Origin: JBNAGF01 sp049801055
GTDB lineage: Bacteria; Pseudomonadota; Alphaproteobacteria; Rhodobacterales; Rhodobacteraceae
Direction: 5' to 3'
DNA length: 64,000 bases
Assembly: GCF_049801055.1 (NCBI RefSeq)
Contig: NZ_JBNAGF010000001.1
Coordinates: forward strand, 372,001-436,000
Below are positions 1-8,879 of this stretch, one piece after another. The number at the start of each line of letters is the position of its first letter. Position 1 is the stretch's first letter. Below the pieces are notes generated by a model that worked only from the letters and a program-made list of their open reading frames with translations, did not search any database and was not told where the DNA came from. Position numbers and translations under genes: made by a program.

Positions 1-704
1 AAGTGATCGACATCGCCCGGTTTGGTCATGCCAACCACCGGATGAATCAGCAGGTTGGCCTGCGCCTCTTTGGCGGCGCGGAAGGTCAGTTCCTGATGCG
101 CGCGATGCAGCGGGTTGCGGGTCTGGAAGGCCACAATGCGGCGCCAGCCCAGCTTGCGGAAATAGGCGCGCAGTTCGTTCGGCGTGTCGCGACGGCCGCG
201 GAAATCATAGTGAATCGGCTGCTGAATGCCAGTGATCGGGCCGCCCAGGTAGATCTTGCCCGCCACGTTGTGGAGGTAATTCACAGCCGGGTGCGCATCG
301 TCATCCGCGCCAAAGACCTTCTCAGCTTCGTTGGCCTTGTTCGGCTCCCAGCGGTCTGTCACGGTCATGGTGGCGAGGATGACGCCTTCCTGATCGCGCA
401 GGGCAATGTCCTGACCCAGTTCGATGCCTTCGGCAAATTTCTCATCGACATCCAGTGTGATCGGCATTGGCCAGAGCGTGCCATCTGTCAGCCGCAGGTC
501 TTCAACGACCGAATTATAATCCGCCTCGCTCAGGAAGCCTTTGAGCGGATTGAAGCCCCCGTTCATCAGCAGTTCCAGATCGCAGATCTGCCGCGGGCTG
601 AGATCCCACGAGGTCAGGTCTGCGGCTTCGACCTTCAGTTTCTGGGCGGACTCATAGGAGACATACAGCTCCGGGATCGGGGCCAGATTGCTCAGCATCG
701 TCAT
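1..704 (-). CDS. sat: Sulfate adenylyltransferase (ATP sulfurylase), 5' part only
   Basis: The gene runs off the left edge, so only the first 234 codons are visible. The enzyme makes adenylyl sulfate from ATP and sulfate, the entry step of sulfate assimilation. A PUA-like N-terminal domain (about residues 1-165) leads into the catalytic domain, where the nucleotide-binding motif QTRNPLHRAH is at residues 194-203. The ATG at 704 follows a GAGAG ribosome site; a second in-frame ATG at 698 is possible. In Roseobacters this protein is usually fused to a C-terminal APS kinase, which cannot be checked here because the 3' end is missing. Confidence 0.93.
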   Translation of the reverse strand, partial: MTMLSNLAPIPELYVSYESAQKLKVEAADLTSWDLSPRQICDLELLMNGGFNPLKGFLSEADYNSVVEDLRLTDGTLWPMPITLDVDEKFAEGIELGQDIALRDQEGVILATMTVTDRWEPNKANEAEKVFGADDDAHPAVNYLHNVAGKIYLGGPITGIQQPIHYDFRGRRDTPNELRAYFRKLGWRRIVAFQTRNPLHRAHQELTFRAAKEAQANLLIHPVVGMTKPGDVDH

Positions 705-925
705 TTGAAAACTCTCGGATACAAGGTGGTGTCGTGGCCAAAAAGCGGCCGGGTCGCGGGTCGCATAGACCCTGAGCCGGGGAAAAGTCCAGTTCCCGTG
801 AACGGATTTCGCAGGATTAAGGCAAATTGCCGGGGTGGCGATGCATTTTCGGAACAATTTTCCTGAACTGCAGAGCTATCCCGAACATCTCGTAGCCGAA
901 TTCCCCGGAAACATTGCTTTGCCGG

Positions 926-2611
926 TCAGATTGTTTTGTCCGCCAACGGCGCCATCCCGGGCAGGTTCAATGCCTGATCGACGGCCAGAGCGGGCAGGGG
1001 CCTGTCCACGCCGCGTAATGTCAGAACGGTCAGGTCAAGATTGCGGGTTTCGACGCCCGCGACCTCCAGCAATGGTTGTGACACCAGCAGTTCCACGCCA
1101 AGCGTTTTGGTTTCGGCCTCCAGCCGGCTCGCCGCGTTGACCGTGTCGCCGATGATGGTTCGCGGAGCATGGCCGGCGGCTCCGATCTCGCCGAGAACAA
1201 GATTTCCAAGATGCAGCCCGATGCCGATCCGGACCTCGGGCGCCCCTTCGGCCTTGAGGGTCTGGTTGAAGGTCCTCAGCGCACCTCCGATCCCGATCGC
1301 CGCCTGCATGGCCGCACGGGCTGAGCTTTTCTCGTCAGCGGTTTCGAAGATCGCCAACAACCCATCGCCAAGATACTTGTCGACAACGCCACCGGATCCG
1401 ATAATCGAGGGCACGATGGCGTCAAAGAACCGGTTGAGGAGAAACACGACGTCGTAGGGCAATTGCCCTGTTGTGCGCGCGGTGAACCCACGCATGTCCA
1501 GAAACAGGACGGCAAGACGGCGTTCCTGCCCCTGACTGGCATGCGCCCGGCTGCGGCCGCCTTCGGGACGGAAGATCCGGAAAACGGTCATCGGCGAATT
1601 TGGTCGGATCTGGCAGGCAAGCCGCGCATTGGGCGGCGCCTTGGCCGCTTCGAGACTGCGTTGTTCGATCTTGTCAGGCGGGTGCAGCAACTCGGCACCT
1701 TGTTCGACAATCACTCGGCAAGTCGTGCAGCGCCCCTTACCACCGCATAATGCGGTATGTGGCACCCCGTTGGTGCGGGAAATGTCCAGTAGAGTCATTC
1801 CCTGTTCCGAAGTGACCTCGGGGCCATCAATGTATCGGATCCGCACAGAGCGCCGCCGCCTAAGCAGTTTGCGTCCGAAGTAAGCAGCCGCGACGAGACC
1901 CAACAGCGAAAGGAACGTGACCAGTGCCAGCGTTCGGGTCTCAAAAAGCGCAGAAATAGTGTCGCCCGACGGCCAGTTGTAGATCTCCATGTAAGCCGCC
2001 TGAGCGGCTTCGTCTTGGAAGGCTGCAGAGATCCGCCGACCCTCCACCAACAGCCCGGCCAGCGCGAAGGCAGGAACCAGCACGGCGACCCCGATCAGAT
2101 AGGGGATCCAGTTTTGCCACCATTGTGTAAGGCGCAGCCAGAAATGCAGGCCGATGCAGCCATGCGTCCATACCACGAGCAACAGGGCGACCTGCTGCCA
2201 GAGGGCCGCTGAACCCCACATGATCAGGATCACATAGCTCATCTCGTCATTCACGCCGAAGACCGCGTTGGAAAAGCGGGTGAACACGAGGTGGGTCAAC
2301 AATTGCAGCGGGATCAGAAGCCCCAGAATGATCTGCAGGGCCTCAGTGAAACGCATTCGCAGGGTTCGCCGCAGGGCAAGCCGCCACAGGGCAAGACCGG
2401 AATGCAGAACCAGTGCCAGATAAAGCAACGTGGTTCCGACTTTGCTGCGGGTGAAGACTTGTCGCCCGTCCTGCATCGCCTCCATCCAATCCGGCGAGAG
2501 CAGGCCGAGGCCGATATTGGTGAAATGAAAGAACGCATAGACGAACAGGAACAAGCCCGAGCCGATGCGCGTGCGCGTCACCCAGTTTCCCTGCCACAGT
2601 CTTCCGGCCAC
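926..2611 (-). CDS. Class III adenylate/guanylate cyclase with membrane domain and [2Fe-2S] ferredoxin domain
   Basis: This 561-aa protein has three parts. Residues 1-250 contain about six hydrophobic helices with histidines at 29, 70, 107, 150 and 156, recalling a b-type haem membrane anchor (inference). Residues 255-345 form a ferredoxin-type [2Fe-2S] domain with C289, C295, C298 and C333. Residues 365-535 form a class III cyclase with metal-binding aspartates D372 (LFLDMRGFT) and D416 (DKYLGDG) and the motif GDTVNAASR. The expected reaction is ATP to cyclic AMP on the cytoplasmic face. The domain order suggests that redox state gates cyclase activity, but this is inference. It appears monocistronic. 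Confidence 0.9.
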   Translation of the reverse strand: MAGRLWQGNWVTRTRIGSGLFLFVYAFFHFTNIGLGLLSPDWMEAMQDGRQVFTRSKVGTTLLYLALVLHSGLALWRLALRRTLRMRFTEALQIILGLLIPLQLLTHLVFTRFSNAVFGVNDEMSYVILIMWGSAALWQQVALLLVVWTHGCIGLHFWLRLTQWWQNWIPYLIGVAVLVPAFALAGLLVEGRRISAAFQDEAAQAAYMEIYNWPSGDTISALFETRTLALVTFLSLLGLVAAAYFGRKLLRRRRSVRIRYIDGPEVTSEQGMTLLDISRTNGVPHTALCGGKGRCTTCRVIVEQGAELLHPPDKIEQRSLEAAKAPPNARLACQIRPNSPMTVFRIFRPEGGRSRAHASQGQERRLAVLFLDMRGFTARTTGQLPYDVVFLLNRFFDAIVPSIIGSGGVVDKYLGDGLLAIFETADEKSSARAAMQAAIGIGGALRTFNQTLKAEGAPEVRIGIGLHLGNLVLGEIGAAGHAPRTIIGDTVNAASRLEAETKTLGVELLVSQPLLEVAGVETRNLDLTVLTLRGVDRPLPALAVDQALNLPGMAPLADKTI

Positions 2612-2829
2612 ATCTGCCTCCGCGCTTCCGACCTCAGATTGGCTTCGGGGGTCGTGGCGGTCAAGTCAGAGGCCGCGCAGGATGCCTGTGCGGATCTAAA
2701 CGGTGGCGCATCCGGACCGGTCCGCTGCGCGTTTCGGGGTCAATCAAAACGGGCGGAGCGGGAGGCCCCGGCTTTACGGCGCGACAGGCAACCGGTTTCC
2801 GATCCGAATTGGCGATGCGCCAGCTGAAA

Positions 2830-3780
2830 TCAGTCGTCCTGTTCCGCGAGGAACCGTTCGGCGTCCAGCGCGGCCATGCATCCCATCCCTGCGGAGGTAA
2901 CAGCCTGGCGGTAGATATGGTCGGTCAGATCACCGGCCGCAAAAACACCGGGAACCGAGGTTCCCGTGCTGCCGGGTTTGGTGACAACATAGCCGCCATT
3001 GTGCATTTCCAGCGTGTCTTTCACCAGTTCGTTTGCCGGCGCGTGGCCAATGGCCACAAAAACGCCCTTGCAGGGAATCTCGGTGATTTCGCCAGTCTGA
3101 ACGTTTTCCACCTTCACGGCTTCGACGCCCAGAGGGCTATCGGTGCCGACGACCTCTTTCAGCGTGTGGAACCACAATGGTTCGATCTTGGGATTCTTGA
3201 AGAGGCGGTCCTGAAGGATCTTTTCTGCGCGCAGCTCGTCCCGACGGTGAATCAGCGTGACCTTGGAGGCAAAGTTCGTCAGGAACAATGCCTCTTCGAC
3301 GGCAGTGTTGCCGCCACCGATGACCACAATCTCTTGGCCACGATAGAAAAAGCCGTCGCAGGTGGCACAGGCGGACACGCCGAACCCTTTGAACTTTTCC
3401 TCGCTTTCAAGGCCCAGCCATTTGGCCCGTGCGCCGGTGGCAAGAATCACCGCGTCAGCAACATAAATTGTTCCGCTGTCTCCCTTCGCGACAAAGGGGC
3501 GCTTGGACATGTCGAGATCCGAGATGATGTCGCCGATGATCTCGCAGCCCATAGCCGCCGCATGCTCCTGCATCTTGACCATCAGGTCCGGCCCCTGCAC
3601 CTCGGTGAAACCGGGATAGTTTTCCACTTCGGTTGTGGTGGTCAACTGGCCTCCGGGTTCGATGCCCTGCACCAGAATCGGCTCCAGCATCGCCCGGCTT
3701 GCATAAACGCCAGCGGTATATCCCGCCGGTCCCGAACCAATGATCAGAACCTTGGTGTGACGCGTTTCGGCCATTTCCAT
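2830..3780 (-). CDS. trxB: Thioredoxin-disulfide reductase
   Basis: Flavoprotein of 316 aa that passes NADPH electrons to thioredoxin in the cytoplasm. The FAD-binding motif GSGPAG is at residues 15-20, the redox-active CATC is at 138-141, and a second dinucleotide motif GGGNTA follows at about 155-160. Its length is normal for the family. The gene is divergent from an Lrp-family regulator 207 bp away, a common alphaproteobacterial arrangement that suggests the regulator acts on this promoter (inference). Two in-frame ATGs, at 3780 and 3774, are equally plausible starts. Confidence 0.96.
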   Translation of the reverse strand: MEMAETRHTKVLIIGSGPAGYTAGVYASRAMLEPILVQGIEPGGQLTTTTEVENYPGFTEVQGPDLMVKMQEHAAAMGCEIIGDIISDLDMSKRPFVAKGDSGTIYVADAVILATGARAKWLGLESEEKFKGFGVSACATCDGFFYRGQEIVVIGGGNTAVEEALFLTNFASKVTLIHRRDELRAEKILQDRLFKNPKIEPLWFHTLKEVVGTDSPLGVEAVKVENVQTGEITEIPCKGVFVAIGHAPANELVKDTLEMHNGGYVVTKPGSTGTSVPGVFAAGDLTDHIYRQAVTSAGMGCMAALDAERFLAEQDD

Positions 3781-3987
3781 CCCCCAAAATCAATCTGGCA
3801 GCCAATGCTGCCGCTTCGGAGGAGGGATATAGTCGCGCGGCCCGAACTGTTAAACCCCTCAATCACGCCTGTGACGATCCAGTTGGTCGCCGAAACGGCC
3901 GAAGGAACGGAAAATCCTGCAATCGCGAAACATTATTGCGCGTGCGACGGGCGCTGTTATAAGAAACGCAATATCAAGGAGCGTTTT

Positions 3988-4488
3988 ATGGTCGCGACAC
4001 GACTCGACCCGATTGATCGCAAGATTCTTTCGGAACTACAGGCCGACGGCAGAATGACCAATGTTGAACTGGCGAAACGGGTGGGCATATCTGCGCCACC
4101 CTGCCTGCGGCGGGTGCGTTCGCTCGAAGAAATGGGGTTTATTCGCGGCTACCATGCAGAGGTCAATGCGCGGGAACTGGGTTTCGAAGTTCAGGTTTTT
4201 GCGATGGTCGGGCTGGACAGTCAGGCCGAATCCGAACTGAGCCTGTTCGAGGAACGCTGCCGGGCCTGGCCGCTGGTCCGGGAGTGTCACATGCTGAACG
4301 GAGAAGTTGATTTCATCCTGAAATGCGTAGCCCCCGATCTCAGCACGTTTCAGAGCTTTCTGACCGAAGACCTTCTGACCACCCCGAACGTGGCCAGCGT
4401 AAAAACCTCACTGGTTATTCGGGGCGCCAAAGATGAACCCGGCGTCCCTTTCGATGTTCTCGAAGAACGGCTTAGCCGGTCCGCCTAA
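3988..4488 (+). CDS. Lrp/AsnC family transcriptional regulator
   Basis: A 166-aa regulator with the family layout: an N-terminal winged helix-turn-helix (about residues 8-60, beginning LDPIDRKILSELQADGR) and a C-terminal RAM ligand-binding domain. The ATG at 3988 is chosen because it follows AAGGAG at 7 bases and matches the family length. A longer open frame reaching back to 2809 is only the antisense of trxB. It is divergent from trxB and likely regulates it or itself. Its stop codon overlaps the stop of the convergent Hint gene by 4 bp. Confidence 0.93.
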   Translation: MVATRLDPIDRKILSELQADGRMTNVELAKRVGISAPPCLRRVRSLEEMGFIRGYHAEVNARELGFEVQVFAMVGLDSQAESELSLFEERCRAWPLVRECHMLNGEVDFILKCVAPDLSTFQSFLTEDLLTTPNVASVKTSLVIRGAKDEPGVPFDVLEERLSRSA

Positions 4489-5267
4489 GCCGACAGCGCA
4501 TCGATTTCCCCGTCACCGGCACGAGGATAGGCTTGCGGGCCAAAGTCCGTAAGCTTGTCGATATGCGAAAAAAGCGTCAGATACAGCGACCGCATTGCAT
4601 GGCTGAGGGTGCGCAGCGCCGTAACGCCTGGGTGATAGGTCTCAAATTCCAAACCGTCGACGCGAATAACGGCGTGTTGGCTCAGGCAGACATGGAACAA
4701 CTCGACCGGCGTGGGCGGAGCAGTTTCGACCACGTTCATACCGTCAACAAATTCACCAACCGGGGTCAGCAGTGGTTCTCCGGACGACAAGGCGCGAAGA
4801 TGGCCGGGTGTTGCCAGCAATCGTGCCGAGGGGCCGGCGATCACACCTGACATCGGCCGCTGCATTCCAAAGCTGTCTGCCATGATTCGGGTCAGGTGAT
4901 GGGTTCGTCCCTTTGCGTCCGGGCGACCGGGGATCAGCATAGTGCAGCCTTTCCACAAGACGGTCTGGGTTCCGTGGTCGCGTGTCATGACGCGATCACC
5001 TGGCAGGAGGTCTTCGATGGCAATGGGTCCGGATTCGGTTTCAACCAGTGAGCCACGCGACAGAGCGCAAAATGCGTTCTCGAACAGCGGCAGGGCCGGC
5101 GCAATGTGACGCGTACTGACGATGTTGCCGTTCTCCAGAAGGGACGTGACTTCGTAGCGACGAAGCTGCGGACGAGATCTTGCACGCAGGGCGGCGGGAT
5201 CGCTCAGGATGGGGCTTGTCTCAACCGCGCGCTGTGCCGCGCGGGCTAGAGAGTGGGGGATCGTCAT
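4485..5267 (-). CDS. Hint-domain protein (Hint_2 type)
   Basis: A 260-aa protein with a Hedgehog/intein-like fold: ALSRGSLVETESG, then AIEDLLPGDRVMT and later LFHVCLSQHAVIRVDGLEFETYHPG. In a canonical Hint domain the first residue is a Cys four residues before the Gly of the GT motif. Here Ala is at that position and a Cys lies one residue earlier, so self-cleavage is doubtful. Start 5267 is preferred over the upstream in-frame start at 5330 because a GGAAAGG ribosome site lies 8 bases before it. Function unknown; such proteins are common in Rhodobacteraceae and a second one lies at 56403-57473. Confidence 0.8.
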   Translation of the reverse strand: MTIPHSLARAAQRAVETSPILSDPAALRARSRPQLRRYEVTSLLENGNIVSTRHIAPALPLFENAFCALSRGSLVETESGPIAIEDLLPGDRVMTRDHGTQTVLWKGCTMLIPGRPDAKGRTHHLTRIMADSFGMQRPMSGVIAGPSARLLATPGHLRALSSGEPLLTPVGEFVDGMNVVETAPPTPVELFHVCLSQHAVIRVDGLEFETYHPGVTALRTLSHAMRSLYLTLFSHIDKLTDFGPQAYPRAGDGEIDALSA

Positions 5268-5631
5268 ATGTCGGCCCTTTCCTTCTCGGGTCGCATCTGT
5301 GTCGGCCCCCACCGACAACAACAGATGCACAAACTGGTTACTTGATCATGCTCTGTAGTGGGGGAGAGGATGACCCGGCTTTGGCGAATTTGTCAAAAAT
5401 TCCTAACGAATTGGCGTTCATGGCTTCTCCAATCCCGCAAGACCCCGCTTTTTGTTTCCGGAAAGCTATGCAATCCGGGAGAATCCCCTGCCAAATTGCA
5501 AGGGCGGCGGTGTCCGGTCCGCCCGGCCTCAAGGCGGGGCGGACCGAGGTGCCCGGCCGGCTATGGGCAGCGTCCGGCAGCGGGTCAGAGGCGTCACGCG
5601 GTTCGAAAGAACCTGTCGTCGACGCGTATGT
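5268..5631. other. Intergenic region with an inverted repeat
   Basis: No convincing gene seen between the Hint gene and the small gene that follows. The only clear element is the 10-bp inverted repeat at 5515-5546, listed separately. Open frames crossing this stretch on the plus strand have no family resemblance. Confidence 0.5.
5515..5546. repeat. 10-bp perfect inverted repeat (hairpin)
   Basis: CGGTCCGCCC (5515-5524) pairs with GGGCGGACCG (5537-5546) across a 12-base loop. It lies 85 bp downstream of the small minus-strand gene and may end its transcript, but no T-run follows on either strand, so a factor-independent terminator is not well supported. Confidence 0.45.
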
Positions 5632-5775
5632 TCAAGCCGTCTTGACGCGCAAAGCGGGTGCCGTCCGGCGCGCGATGGTTGCCGCACGACGATTGCCGCG
5701 GGTCCAAGGCAGATCGGTATCGCATTTACGTGCGGTCTCGATGACGGATTTGATAAAGCGTGCCTTCGGTTTCAT
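5632..5775 (-). CDS. Small basic protein, 47 aa
   Basis: Conserved-looking microprotein starting MKPKARFIKSVIETARK and ending in a short basic tail (ALRVKTA). It has about 13 Arg/Lys among 47 residues and one Cys. A clear GGAGA ribosome site lies 5 bases before the ATG at 5775, and the frame closes with TGA. I recall similar short proteins with an MKPK...FIKSVI start in Rhodobacteraceae, which supports a real gene. Function is unknown; charge suggests nucleic-acid or ribosome binding, without direct evidence. It stands alone, with gaps of about 290-360 bp on each side. Confidence 0.65.
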   Translation of the reverse strand: MKPKARFIKSVIETARKCDTDLPWTRGNRRAATIARRTAPALRVKTA

Positions 5776-6065
5776 CTGTCTCTCCTGCCTTTCCGGAGTG
5801 GCCCCGTGGGGCTCTTTCGTTCCTGCTATGGTGCCAATCTGCCGTCAGTTTGGGGCAGGGATTTGGCCGTTTGGGGGAAAATCAGGTGCAAATGCATTTA
5901 GGCGCGCGGTTTGGCTTCCGCGAGAGCATTTTCTCGTAAGATGCTGCAAAGGAATGATTTATTACAATATTTCTATCGCGGTTCTCCGGAGAAACTCTAC
6001 CGGGCCGGGAAAATTGGGCAGAATTGGTTCGAATTGCGCCACAATCGCCCGGTTGACTGCCGTGT

Positions 6066-6821
6066 TTACAACCGAATTGCCGAGATCAGGCGGCCATAGT
6101 CTGCCTCGCCGGTATGGGTGCTTCGGCGGTAGGAATAGAATCGGTCTGCATCAGAATAGGTGCAATGCCGAATCCAATCGGCAGATCTGACACCGGCTTC
6201 GCGCAGTCGGTGCAACCCGTAGGACGGCAAATCGAAATGCATCCGGTCGCCCTGTCCATTGGCAAAAAACCGGATGTTCTCCATGTCCTGCATAAGGAAG
6301 TCGTCTAGGAACTCTGGTCCGACTTCATATGCACGCTGGCTGATCGATGGTCCGATGACGGCCGCGATGTTCTCGCGCCTTGCCCCGATTGCCACCATTG
6401 CGTCCACCGTTGCTTCGAGCACTCCGTCAAGCGCGCCGCGCCAACCTGCATGAGCTGCTCCGATAACACCCGCCTGCAAGTCTGCAAACAGAACCGGCTG
6501 ACAATCAGCTGTCAGCACAGACAGAACAATGCCCGGCGTGGCAGTCACCAGAGCGTCGGCGCGGGGCTTTTCCGCCGAAGGCTCTACCACAGTCACGACA
6601 TCGGCCGAATGAACCTGATGCACCCCGACGAGATCCTCGGGCGCGACATCCATCGCGCTGGCGACGCGGGCCCGATTGATCGAAACCGCCTCGGACAAGT
6701 CCGACGAACCGGTTCCGCAGTTCAGGCCGGAAAACACACCGGATGATGCGCCGCCCTTGCGGGTGAAGAAACCATGGCGCGCGGGCGCCAACTGATCGGA
6801 GGTCAGAATTTCCAGCGTCAT
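6066..6821 (-). CDS. pgeF: Peptidoglycan editing factor / laccase-domain protein PgeF
   Basis: A 251-aa YfiH-family protein. Members are reported as purine nucleoside phosphorylase/adenosine deaminase-like enzymes and as cytoplasmic editors of wrongly built peptidoglycan precursors. The metal-site residues H71 (GVHQVHSAD), C107 (TADCQP) and H124 (AAHAGWRG) are present. The true start is the ATG at 6821, which overlaps the stop of midA by 4 bp (ATGA). The open frame extends upstream to 7037 but that part is out-of-frame midA. Last gene of the lgt-midA-pgeF operon. Confidence 0.93.
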   Translation of the reverse strand: MTLEILTSDQLAPARHGFFTRKGGASSGVFSGLNCGTGSSDLSEAVSINRARVASAMDVAPEDLVGVHQVHSADVVTVVEPSAEKPRADALVTATPGIVLSVLTADCQPVLFADLQAGVIGAAHAGWRGALDGVLEATVDAMVAIGARRENIAAVIGPSISQRAYEVGPEFLDDFLMQDMENIRFFANGQGDRMHFDLPSYGLHRLREAGVRSADWIRHCTYSDADRFYSYRRSTHTGEADYGRLISAIRL

Positions 6822-7885
6822 CGGTCCAGGCCAGGGGGTGGGTTGGCAGATTCCGGGAAGAGCCCGAGAACTTTGAACAGGTTTCCCATTTCCTCGGGAT
6901 GCGTCAACCGTCGATGCGCGGCAACAAGGTTTTCCACTTTGCCACCTGTCATGCCCTTGGCCAGTGTCTGCGCGCGTTGCGTAATACCAAGACGTTCCAG
7001 AAAAACTCCCTGAGGTGTCAGACGGGTATGCGCGCAACCTGCGTGTCGGGCGGCCAGCGCCAAGGCTTCGAAATCCACATGCGCGGTCAGGTCGGCGGCG
7101 CCGGGCGTCATCAACGGATCTGTCATTTTATGCCCGACGAGCGCCTGAAACGTGTCGCCGAGCGAACGCCAGTCGCCATAATCCACGATCAGGGCAGCGC
7201 CACCATGCGCACTGATTCGGGTGGCAATTTCATCCAGGATCGGCAGGGCCGGGCCACAAATCTCTACCAGATCACCATCTCGGGTGTCCTCAAGGCGATG
7301 GCTCAGGCTGGCCTGTGGCGCGGAGGGTCCGGCACCAAAGGTCAGTTGTCCCTCGACGATCCCGACCAGCCGCTCGCGCCAGCTGTCACCGTCGCGTATA
7401 AACTGCCGGATCGGGAGCGCGTCAAAAAACTCGTTTGCAATCAGGAAGAGCGGTTGCTTGGGCAATTCAGAAACTTCGGAGACCCATTGGGGTTGAAACT
7501 CCGCCAGCGTGATCTCCTGACGTGTGCGCAAGGCCGGTGACGCTTCGACCAGCAGGATTTCGGCTGCGTCGTGAAATCCGGGAACACCTCGCGTGGCACG
7601 CAACAGGTCTGCCATCAGTGTGCCGCGCCCTGGCCCCAGTTCTGCAAGGGTAAAGCGGGCAGGACGATCCTGATCCAACCAGCCTTGGGCAAGCGACAGG
7701 CCCACCAGTTCCCCGAACATCTGGGATATCTCGGGCGCGGTGGTGAAATCTCCATCAGCGCCCAAAGGGTCACGGGTCGTGTAGTAACCGAATTCCGGGT
7801 TCAGGAGGCACTCGGCCATATAGTCGGCGACAGGTATCGGCCCCTCGATGGCGATACGCTCCTGCAACCGGTCAAGCAAGCTCAT
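6818..7885 (-). CDS. Class I SAM-dependent methyltransferase, MidA/NDUFAF7 family
   Basis: A 355-aa methyltransferase of the PF02636 family; the eukaryotic relative NDUFAF7 methylates an arginine in respiratory complex I, so a complex I assembly role is possible but unproven here. The family block GDFTTAPEISQMFGE is near residues 45-59 and the SAM-binding motif ELGPGRGT at 82-89. The ATG at 7885 is separated from the lgt stop by one base (TGAcATG), which favours it over the longer frame reaching 7927. It overlaps pgeF by 4 bp. Confidence 0.9.
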   Translation of the reverse strand: MSLLDRLQERIAIEGPIPVADYMAECLLNPEFGYYTTRDPLGADGDFTTAPEISQMFGELVGLSLAQGWLDQDRPARFTLAELGPGRGTLMADLLRATRGVPGFHDAAEILLVEASPALRTRQEITLAEFQPQWVSEVSELPKQPLFLIANEFFDALPIRQFIRDGDSWRERLVGIVEGQLTFGAGPSAPQASLSHRLEDTRDGDLVEICGPALPILDEIATRISAHGGAALIVDYGDWRSLGDTFQALVGHKMTDPLMTPGAADLTAHVDFEALALAARHAGCAHTRLTPQGVFLERLGITQRAQTLAKGMTGGKVENLVAAHRRLTHPEEMGNLFKVLGLFPESANPPPGLDR

Positions 7886-7886
7886 G

Positions 7887-8783
7887 TCACGCTCGGTTCC
7901 GGGCAGTTTGTCGGGCCTGCCAAACAAACCAGAGCCCCAGCGCGATCATCGGCAAAGACAGGATCTGCCCCATGGTCAGGCCATAACCGCCAATGTGAAC
8001 AGCCAGACCCAAAGGGTTGCCGGGGGCAATGAACTGCGCGTCCGGTTGGCGGAAGAATTCGACAATGAAACGGGACGCGCCATAACCGGCGAGAAAAACG
8101 CCCGCGACCAGACCCGGCGATTTGAAGGCGCCGCGCCGATACACCAGCCAGATCAGCAGGCTTCCAAGGATCAACCCCTCCAGAGCGGCCTCGTAGAGCT
8201 GGGACGGATGCCGGGCGCACAAGCCCCCTATGCTGGCACAGGATTGCGCCTCTTGTCCGGGAAAGATCACGGCCCAGGGCAGGGTCGACGGACGGCCCCA
8301 AAGCTCGGCGTTGATAAAATTTGCGAGCCGTCCCAGCAGCAGTCCCGGTGGCACTGTATGCGACACCAGATCGGTCAGGCTCATCTTGGGAATCTCGTGG
8401 CGAACCGCATAGATCCACGCGGCGATCACCACGCCGAGAAGGCCGCCGTGAAAGGCCATGCCCCCTTGCCAGACCTTCAGGATTTCCGCCGGATTACTCA
8501 GATAATAGGCTGGTTGGTAGAACAGAACGAAACCAAGCCGCCCCCCGACAATGACGCCGATGATGATCCATGTCAGCAGGTCTTCCAGCTGCTTCTCGGA
8601 CAGCGGTGCGATATCATTTGGCCAGAGCGTTGCCCGGCGGATTGCCACAACCGCCATCCTCCACGCGATCAGGATGCCCGCGATATAGGCCAGTGCATAC
8701 CACCTCAGCGCAAACTCCATGCCAAACAGCGAGATCGAAAAGATCTCGGGCGAAAAATTGGGAAATCGGATCACTGCCTGCAT
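7887..8783 (-). CDS. lgt: Prolipoprotein diacylglyceryl transferase
   Basis: A 298-aa inner-membrane enzyme with about seven hydrophobic helices. It transfers a diacylglyceryl group from phosphatidylglycerol to the lipobox cysteine, the first step of lipoprotein maturation. The Lgt signature GRLANFINAELWGRP is at residues 151-165. Length is usual for the family. First gene of the lgt-midA-pgeF operon, divergent from ubiK with 96 bp between starts, so the promoters of both lie in that gap. Clients in this window include the M48 lipoprotein (24382) and the entericidin-like peptide (60739). Confidence 0.96.
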   Translation of the reverse strand: MQAVIRFPNFSPEIFSISLFGMEFALRWYALAYIAGILIAWRMAVVAIRRATLWPNDIAPLSEKQLEDLLTWIIIGVIVGGRLGFVLFYQPAYYLSNPAEILKVWQGGMAFHGGLLGVVIAAWIYAVRHEIPKMSLTDLVSHTVPPGLLLGRLANFINAELWGRPSTLPWAVIFPGQEAQSCASIGGLCARHPSQLYEAALEGLILGSLLIWLVYRRGAFKSPGLVAGVFLAGYGASRFIVEFFRQPDAQFIAPGNPLGLAVHIGGYGLTMGQILSLPMIALGLWFVWQARQTARNRA

Positions 8784-8879
8784 ATGCGCCTCAATGCCCC
8801 TGTCTTTCCAGACAAGTCAACCTTGAGCCCGGCGCTGATGTTGCCCATATAGAGAGGAACTTCGAACCGGAGAAAACAG

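Noticed and set aside
3..866. 287-codon plus-strand open frame at the left edge
   Set aside because: It is the antisense of sat, whose minus-strand translation gives clear ATP sulfurylase motifs. The plus-strand product has no recognisable feature.
2809..3987. N-terminal 393 codons of a long frame containing the Lrp regulator
   Set aside because: This part is antisense to trxB. The ribosome site and family length place the regulator start at 3988.
5180..6190. 336-codon plus-strand open frame
   Set aside because: It crosses the Hint gene, an intergenic gap and pgeF in antisense, with no motif or ribosome site; the minus-strand 47-aa gene explains part of the region better.
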